Source: Verrucomicrobiota bacterium (lineage in GTDB: Bacteria; Verrucomicrobiota; Verrucomicrobiia; Opitutales; Opitutaceae). Taken from it: 8,121 nt of DNA. Below, in pieces: positions 1 to 8,121 of the stretch. The position numbers and the translations under genes are program-made. Position 1 is the first letter of the stretch. Each line of letters begins with the position of its first letter. The notes under the pieces were generated by a model, which saw nothing but the letters and a program-made list of their open reading frames with translations, did no database searches and had not been told where the DNA came from. The stretch lies in assembly GCA_023447015.1 (NCBI GenBank), contig JAEXPG010000501.1, positions 1 through 8,121 of the forward strand, in the 5' to 3' direction.

Positions 1-2249
1 ACCGGGAGAGGGCCGCGGTTTTCGCGGGCACGCCCGTGGCGCGCTCGCAGCTCGGTACCGACCGCTCGCTCCGGCGCGCGAGCCCGGAGCGGCTCCGGGC
101 CTTCTACGACCGCTGGTACCGCCCGGAGCACATGGTTCTCGCCGTGGCGGGGGTGATCAACCCGGAGGAGCTCGCCGGCCGGATCCGGGCGGAGTTTGGC
201 CCGCTCGCCGGCCGCGGCGAGGCGCCGGCCCCGAAACCACCGCTGGTCCCGAAGGCGCCGGGCCGCGACCGCATCCTCGCCGCGACCGACCCCCAGTCGC
301 CGGTGCAGATCCTCACGCTCGCCGCGGCGGTGCCGCGGCCGCCCGGGGACACGGCCGAGCGCCGCCGCCGGGAGTTGGCGGAGAGCCTGGCGATCACGAT
401 GATCGAGCGCCGGCTGAGCCGCACCAGCCGCGTCATCGCCGAGGTCGACGGCCTGGTCAGCCACGAGATTCCCGGCTGGAGCGTGCCGATCGTGCGGATG
501 CGCACGGCCCCCGCGGACTGGGCGGACGCCGCGGTGGCGCTCGCGACCGAGGCGCGGCGGGCGGCGAAGTTGGGGTTTGCGGCAGTCGAGCTCGCGGAGA
601 CCGCGGAGGCCCGGCTCAACAAGGCCCGCTGGGCGGAGCGCGATGCCGCCAACCGGCCCTCCGCCGAAGTCGCGCTGGCGCTGGCGCACGCGACCGGGCT
701 CGGCTTGGTGTTCCCCTCGGCGGCCGAGGAGCGGCGTTGGCTGGAGGAGACGCTCCGCGGCATCACGTCCGAGGATTGTCGCGCCGCCGCGGCGCGGTTG
801 TGGCCCGAGGAATACACCCAACTCGTGCTGGCCGGGCCGGTGAGCCGGGAAACCCCCGGCATGGACAAGGTCCGCGCCGCGATCAAGGACGCGCGGGCGG
901 GCCGGTTCGAGGCCTATCGGCCCGAGACCGCGACCGTCGCGGCCCAGCTGCCCGAGAGTTTCGGCTCGCCCGGCCACGTGGCGGCGGAGGACCGCAACCC
1001 GGCGCTGGACTGCCGGCTGGTGCGCTTCGACAACGGCGTGCTGCTGAACTTCAAGCAGACCGCCTTCGAGCAGGGCCGGGTGCGGGTGCGCGTGGGCTTC
1101 GGCCACGGCCTGATCGGCACCGAGCCCGGACGCGAGGGGCTGGCCTTCAGCGTGGCCGCGCTGTGCTACGGCGGGCTCGGCGGCCTGACCTTCGAACAGG
1201 AGCGCGAGATCGTGAACCGCGCGGAGGTCACGACCACCTTCGGTTTCGGCGCCGACCGGTTCGGCCTCTCGGCCAACTGTCCATCGGCCGGCCTGGACAC
1301 CGCGCTGCGGCTGTTCGCGGCCCGGCTGGCGCAGCCGGCGTTCCGGCTCAGCGGCGAGGCGCATGCCCGGGCGTTCATCGACGAGCAGCTGACCCGGTAC
1401 GACCGCCGGTCGGCCGGCGTCGCCGAGGACCGGCTCCGCGAGTATCTGTTTGGCGGACACCACGCGCTCACCCGGCCGCGGCGCGCGGACACCGAACGCC
1501 TGACCTTCGAGGACCTGCGGCGCTGGATCGAGCCGCAGCTGCGCAACTCGCCGCTGGAGATCACCGTCGTGGGCGACATCGGGTTCGAGGAGGTGAAGGA
1601 GATCGTGGGCCGGACGCTCGGGGCGCTGCCGCTGCGGTCGACCGTGGATCCGATGGCGGACCGGCGGCTGTTCAACCCGGGCGCCGCGCCGCAGCGGCTG
1701 GAGGTCCCGTTCAAGGGCCGGCGCTCCGTCGGCACGGTGGCGTTGGCGTGGCGGCTGCCCGATGTCGTGGGCCAGGAGGACGACTGCCGCATGCGGCTGC
1801 TCGCCAGCGTGCTCGAGGATCGGATCCGCGTGCGGTTGCGGCGGGAGATGGGCAAGACCTACACGCCGGTGGTCGGGCTGATGTCGGAGCGGGCGCTGGC
1901 GCCGGCGATGCTGTTCCTGCGCTGCCGGATCGAGACGGCGCCGCGGCAGCTCGAGCGGGTGTCCGAGGCGGCGAAGGCCGTGGTGGCCGACCTGATGGGC
2001 AATGGCATCTCCGAGGAGGAACTCGAGCGCGCGCGGCTGCCGCTGGTGCGGCAGGCCGAGGACAATGCCACCAGCAATGTCTGGTGGGTGACGGCGCTGT
2101 CCGAGGCGCAGAGCAAACCGCAGTTCGCCGAGGGACAGGGGGAGCAGAAGCGGATCCTGAAGGCCATCACCCACGACGAGCTGGTCGCGCTCGCGCACCT
2201 GCTCTTCGCCCCGGACCGGCTGGTCGAGGTGCGCGCGGTGCCGGAGTAG
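1..2249 (+). CDS. M16 family (pitrilysin-like) zinc metallopeptidase, 5'-truncated by window edge
   Basis: The frame is open from base 3 to the TAG at 2247-2249, giving about 748 residues, and the protein begins upstream of the window. The GTG at 36 is therefore not its start: the residues before it (RERAAVFAGTPVAR) fit the family. Seen: the end of an M16 N-domain and the following M16_C domain (FYDRWYRPEHMVLAVAG, bases about 102-155), a linker, then a second M16 half from about base 1015 (RFDNGVLLNFKQ) to the end. The second half carries the Arg/Tyr pair typical of this lobe (LRREMGKTY, Arg at 1839-1841, Tyr at 1860-1862). The catalytic HxxEH zinc motif belongs in the missing N-terminus, so activity cannot be judged. 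Two-half M16 proteins are usually about 900 residues, so some 150-200 are missing. Such enzymes enclose and cleave small peptides, in bacteria usually in the periplasm; the substrate here is unknown. It may be co-transcribed with the next gene 96 bp downstream. Confidence 0.93.
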   Translation, partial: RERAAVFAGTPVARSQLGTDRSLRRASPERLRAFYDRWYRPEHMVLAVAGVINPEELAGRIRAEFGPLAGRGEAPAPKPPLVPKAPGRDRILAATDPQSPVQILTLAAAVPRPPGDTAERRRRELAESLAITMIERRLSRTSRVIAEVDGLVSHEIPGWSVPIVRMRTAPADWADAAVALATEARRAAKLGFAAVELAETAEARLNKARWAERDAANRPSAEVALALAHATGLGLVFPSAAEERRWLEETLRGITSEDCRAAAARLWPEEYTQLVLAGPVSRETPGMDKVRAAIKDARAGRFEAYRPETATVAAQLPESFGSPGHVAAEDRNPALDCRLVRFDNGVLLNFKQTAFEQGRVRVRVGFGHGLIGTEPGREGLAFSVAALCYGGLGGLTFEQEREIVNRAEVTTTFGFGADRFGLSANCPSAGLDTALRLFAARLAQPAFRLSGEAHARAFIDEQLTRYDRRSAGVAEDRLREYLFGGHHALTRPRRADTERLTFEDLRRWIEPQLRNSPLEITVVGDIGFEEVKEIVGRTLGALPLRSTVDPMADRRLFNPGAAPQRLEVPFKGRRSVGTVALAWRLPDVVGQEDDCRMRLLASVLEDRIRVRLRREMGKTYTPVVGLMSERALAPAMLFLRCRIETAPRQLERVSEAAKAVVADLMGNGISEEELERARLPLVRQAEDNATSNVWWVTALSEAQSKPQFAEGQGEQKRILKAITHDELVALAHLLFAPDRLVEVRAVPE

Positions 2250-2272
2250 GGTGTGTCGTCGATCTTTGGTTG

Positions 2273-2291
2273 CCTGCGCATTCAGCGCAGG
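2273..2291 (+). terminator. Perfect 7-bp hairpin after the M16 gene, possible terminator or attenuator
   Basis: CCTGCGC (2273-2279) and GCGCAGG (2285-2291) are exact reverse complements around a 5-base loop, ATTCA. The hairpin begins 23 bases after the M16 stop codon. No T-run follows, so it is not a canonical Rho-independent terminator; it could act as a U-less terminator, an mRNA 3'-end stabiliser, or nothing. If it terminates, the downstream gene needs its own promoter, and I see no convincing -35/-10 pair in the gap. Confidence 0.3.
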
Positions 2292-2345
2292 TCCTGATCG
2301 GGCGCGGACAATCACCCCTCGTCGGACCGGAACCTTACCCTTCCC

Positions 2346-3257
2346 ATGTCGTCGCCCTACCACCTGTTGCCTTTGCTTCTTGTCGCGGCTGTGCCCGCTG
2401 GTGCGATCCCGAGTGCTGCGGGCGGGGCGCAGGCCCCGGCGGTGGCGGCGCCGGCGCCCGGGCCGGCGGAAGAGGAACCGTTGCCGCCGATCCGGGAGTT
2501 CGACCTCGCGACGCTGGGGCGGCTCGGGCGGGAGATCTACCGGCACGACCAGATCGCCTGGCACGGCACGGATGCCGTTTTCGACAAGATCGGACAGGCG
2601 AAGATGGCGGAGGAGCAGTGCTGCGGCTGGGGGGTCGACACGAGCGGCGCGGAGCCGCTGCTGCGCTTCGTGCGCAAGGCCGGCGACGGGGAGGAGGCGG
2701 CGTACGATGTCCGCTTCCCGAAAGAGGGTGAGCCGACGATTTCGATCCCGGAGAAGCGGGAGTTGGCGGAGCACCAGCAGGCGAGCCGGCGGGCATTTGC
2801 CACCGCGACGGCGGGTTTCGCCGAGAAGCAGTTGCCCCTGTGCCGTTGCCGGGGGAGCTACAACTTCGTCGTCCTCGATGATCCTTCGGGGGCGGGATTT
2901 CTCGTCTATCTGTTGCGTCCGAAGGATGCGAACGACTCGATTCCGATCGGCGGGCACTACCGGATCTCCGTGTCGGCCGACGGGAAGCAGGTGACCCAGA
3001 TCGACCGGCTGTGGCGTTCCTGCCTCACGATGGATCGGAGGGCGGGTGGGCCGGAGGGATCGGCGATGGTGGCGGCCTCGATGAGCCACATCGTGTCGGC
3101 GACACCAGTGGAGACGCATGTGTTTCTCTCGCTGCAGGAGAGACTGCCGTTCTACGTGGTGACGGATGATGGCCGGATGTGGAAGGTGGATGCGGGCGAG
3201 ATCAAGTTGGCGGATCTGGAGCACGATCCTGTTGCCAACGCCAAGCCGGCGCCGTGA
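2346..3257 (+). CDS. Secreted protein of unknown function with five cysteines
   Basis: 303 residues. The ATG at 2346 is the first start after an in-frame TGA at 2295-2297; no good Shine-Dalgarno precedes it. Residues 7-20 are a hydrophobic stretch (LLPLLLVAAVPAGA) and an Ala/Pro/Gly-rich linker runs to about 45, which fits a signal peptide followed by a flexible spacer, although the n-region has no Lys or Arg. No cysteine sits at the likely cleavage site, so it is not an evident lipoprotein. The mature part looks like one globular mixed alpha/beta domain: a helix around 55-80 (LGREIYRHDQIAWHGTDAVF), a CC pair at 92-93, CRC at 166-168, Cys 226 in RLWRSCLTM, then PVETHVFLSLQERLPFYV (254-271) and a DDGRMWKV strand. 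I do not recognise a named domain or catalytic motif. Its position behind a probably periplasmic peptidase suggests an envelope location, nothing more specific. It converges on queA with a 66-bp gap. Confidence 0.88.
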   Translation: MSSPYHLLPLLLVAAVPAGAIPSAAGGAQAPAVAAPAPGPAEEEPLPPIREFDLATLGRLGREIYRHDQIAWHGTDAVFDKIGQAKMAEEQCCGWGVDTSGAEPLLRFVRKAGDGEEAAYDVRFPKEGEPTISIPEKRELAEHQQASRRAFATATAGFAEKQLPLCRCRGSYNFVVLDDPSGAGFLVYLLRPKDANDSIPIGGHYRISVSADGKQVTQIDRLWRSCLTMDRRAGGPEGSAMVAASMSHIVSATPVETHVFLSLQERLPFYVVTDDGRMWKVDAGEIKLADLEHDPVANAKPAP

Positions 3258-3267
3258 TCCGGAGGTA

Positions 3268-3281
3268 TGCGCGAGAGCGCA
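3268..3281. terminator. Small hairpin in the convergent gap between the secreted-protein gene and queA
   Basis: TGCGC (3268-3272) pairs perfectly with GCGCA (3277-3281) around a GAGA tetraloop, a GNRA-type loop when read on the plus strand. It starts 10 bases after the stop codon of the plus-strand gene and lies about 40 bases beyond the queA stop. There is no T-run on either side. Short GC hairpins arise readily by chance in such DNA; position alone makes it a candidate 3'-end structure. Confidence 0.2.
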
Positions 3282-3323
3282 GTGCGGCCGTGAAGCCGGA
3301 GGCGAGAACCCGATCCGCTGCCT

Positions 3324-4397
3324 TCAGAGGATCAGCATGGCGTCGCCGTAACTGAAGAAACGGTACCGGTGGGCGACGGCCTCGGCGTAGAGCTCGTGCA
3401 GCCAGGCGATGCCGTCGGTGCGGCCGGGGGCGAGGAACGCGGCGACGAGGCAGAGCAGCGTCGAGCGCGGCTGGTGGAAGTTCGTGATCAACGCGTCGAT
3501 CCCGCGGAACTCGGCGGGCGGATGCAGGAACAACGCCGCCTCGTCCAGCACGGTGGCACCGGTGGGCGCGTCGTGTTTGCGGAGGTAATCCTCGATCGTG
3601 CGCACGCTGGTCGTGCCGACGGCGAGGCGGCGCCCGCGGCGGGCGAAGAGCGCCTGCTGCGTGGCGGCGGGAATTTCGTAGAGCTCGCGGTGGATCTGGT
3701 GCGCCTCGATGTCGTCGGTCTGGATCGGGCGGAACGTGCCGAGGCCGACGTGCAGGGTGACGTCGAAGAACTCCGCGCCGGCGGCGGCCAGGCGGGCGTC
3801 GATCTCGGGCGTGAAGTGCAGGCCGGCCGTCGGTGCGGCCACGGCGACGGACTTGGAGCGGTCGGCGTAGTGGGTGCGGTAGCGGTCGCGGTCGAGCGGG
3901 GCGAGGGCGCTGCCGGTGGCGGGATCGCGCTCGATGTAGGGCGGGAGCGGGACTTCGCCGATGGCGTGGGCGACCTCGACGATCGAGCCGTGGCCGGGCG
4001 TGGCGAAGGCCACGCGATACCCGCGTTCCTCGTGTTTCTCCACGACGGTGGCGGTGAACCAGCCCTCGCGGCCGAAGGTGGAGCCGGGCGGAAGCTTGCG
4101 GCCGGGACGGAGCAGGCACCACCAGTCGTTGGCGCCGCCGGCGGGCTGGTGGAGGAAGCACTCGACGCGGCCGCCGGTGGGGCGCTGGGCGAAGAGGCGG
4201 GCGGGGATGACGTTGGCGTTGTTGCGGAAGAGCGCGTAGCGGCCGCCGACGAGGTCGGGCAGGTCGGAAAAGACGTGGTGGGCGAAGGTGTGGCGGGCGC
4301 GGTCGACGACGAGCAGGCGCGACTGGTCGCGGCGCGTGGCGGGCGTCTGCGCGATCAGTTCGGGCGGAAGTTCGTAGTCGAAGAGGGCGGTTTTCAA
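3324..4397 (-). CDS. queA: S-adenosylmethionine:tRNA ribosyltransferase-isomerase QueA
   Basis: QueA transfers and isomerises the ribosyl part of S-adenosylmethionine onto preQ1 at the tRNA wobble position, making epoxyqueuosine in the cytoplasm. Family hallmarks seen (numbering from the TTG): LFDYELPPELIAQTPA at the N-terminus, VIPARLFA (63-70), AAPTAGLHFT (187-196), HVGLGTFRPI (216-225), AVGTTSVRTIE (259-269), ITNFHQPRSTLL (304-315) and YRFFSYGDAMLI at the C-terminus. The start is the TTG at 4397-4395: it gives 357 residues, close to the 356 of E. coli QueA, and begins MKTALFDYELP as the family does. The in-frame GTG at 4463 would add 22 Pro/Arg-rich residues with no family counterpart. No ATG is available and no clear Shine-Dalgarno is seen. 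The usual NNTRVIPARL motif reads NNANVIPARL here. No other queuosine gene is in the window. It ends facing the secreted-protein gene and is divergent from the kinase. Confidence 0.96.
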   Translation of the reverse strand: MKTALFDYELPPELIAQTPATRRDQSRLLVVDRARHTFAHHVFSDLPDLVGGRYALFRNNANVIPARLFAQRPTGGRVECFLHQPAGGANDWWCLLRPGRKLPPGSTFGREGWFTATVVEKHEERGYRVAFATPGHGSIVEVAHAIGEVPLPPYIERDPATGSALAPLDRDRYRTHYADRSKSVAVAAPTAGLHFTPEIDARLAAAGAEFFDVTLHVGLGTFRPIQTDDIEAHQIHRELYEIPAATQQALFARRGRRLAVGTTSVRTIEDYLRKHDAPTGATVLDEAALFLHPPAEFRGIDALITNFHQPRSTLLCLVAAFLAPGRTDGIAWLHELYAEAVAHRYRFFSYGDAMLIL

Positions 4398-4586
4398 CGG
4401 GAGGCGGATGGGACCGCGCGCCGGCGGGGGCGTCAAGGTCGGTAACCGGCGGGCCGGCGCCACAGGCCGCGCGCGGTGGGAGGGCGGGGTCGCGGGGGCG
4501 CTCCGCGGGCTGGACTCCGAGCGCGGCGTTGCCGGGAAGGTTTCTCAAGGCGGCCGGGTTGGTGCCGATGAACGAGGGCGGAACCC
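4398..4586. other. Divergent intergenic region between queA and the hybrid kinase gene
   Basis: This 189-bp, very GC-rich spacer should hold the promoters of both flanking genes, but I find no convincing sigma70 -35/-10 pair on either strand. It contains a 9-bp inverted repeat, ACCGCGCGC at 4413-4421 and GCGCGCGGT at 4469-4477, and a direct repeat CCGGCGGG at 4421-4428 and 4446-4453. Both could be chance in DNA of this composition. If queA in fact starts at the GTG at 4463, the spacer shrinks to 123 bp and the left arms fall inside queA. Confidence 0.4.
4574..4577 (+). promoter_or_regulatory. Probable ribosome binding site of the hybrid kinase gene
   Basis: GAGG lies 9 bases before the ATG at 4587, within a purine-rich stretch GAGGGCGGAA. 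An in-frame TGA at 4569-4571 rules out any start further upstream, and no alternative start codon lies between the two, so this site and the ATG at 4587 support each other. Confidence 0.5.

Positions 4587-8121
<3,535 letters not shown>

Noticed and set aside
36..38. GTG at base 36 as the start of the M16 gene
   Set aside because: The frame continues to the left edge and the residues before it fit the family, while the zinc-binding N-terminal domain is missing; the true start must be upstream of the window.
737..2731. 664-residue plus-strand open frame crossing the M16 and secreted-protein genes
   Set aside because: Out of frame with two supported genes and spanning both; the product is Arg/Gly/Ala-rich low complexity with no domain.
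3312..3333. GATCC/GGATC inverted repeat across the queA stop codon
   Set aside because: Only 5 bp with a 12-base loop and partly inside coding sequence; not better than chance.
3369..4445. 358-residue plus-strand open frame opposite queA
   Set aside because: Antisense to queA, whose family motifs are complete; the Gly/Ala/Val/Glu-rich product is a codon-position artefact.
4568..4570. ATG at 4568 as the start of the kinase
   Set aside because: It is in a different frame; the kinase frame has a TGA at 4569-4571, so the ATG at 4587 is the earliest possible ATG.

Overview
This is a GC-rich bacterial window with four protein-coding genes, two of them cut by the window edges. There is no sign of rRNA, tRNA, CRISPR, IS elements or phage. 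The combination of a two-half M16 peptidase, a QueA with an unusual N-terminal motif and a very large propeller-type hybrid histidine kinase in GC-rich DNA with weak ribosome binding sites recalls Verrucomicrobiota, Opitutaceae in particular. That placement is an impression from gene style, not a demonstrated assignment.

Layout: (1) bases 1-2249, plus strand, the C-terminal roughly four fifths of an M16 (pitrilysin-like) peptidase whose zinc-binding N-terminus lies upstream of the window; (2) 2346-3257, plus strand, a secreted protein of unknown function with five cysteines; (3) 3324-4397, minus strand, queA, the tRNA queuosine-pathway enzyme, convergent with gene 2; (4) 4587 to the right edge, plus strand, divergent from queA, a giant hybrid sensor kinase: signal peptide, two-propeller-sized periplasmic region, Y_Y_Y-like domain, one membrane helix, HisKA, HATPase and the start of a receiver domain. 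It is open at the right edge, so its C-terminus is not seen.

The genes do not look like one pathway. The first two could share a transcript (96 bp gap), although a perfect 7-bp hairpin lies between them. queA is a lone housekeeping gene on the other strand. The kinase reads out from a 189-bp divergent spacer and probably opens its own transcription unit. The most interesting object is the hybrid kinase, which senses an unknown periplasmic signal; a clearly new multi-gene system is not visible in this window.
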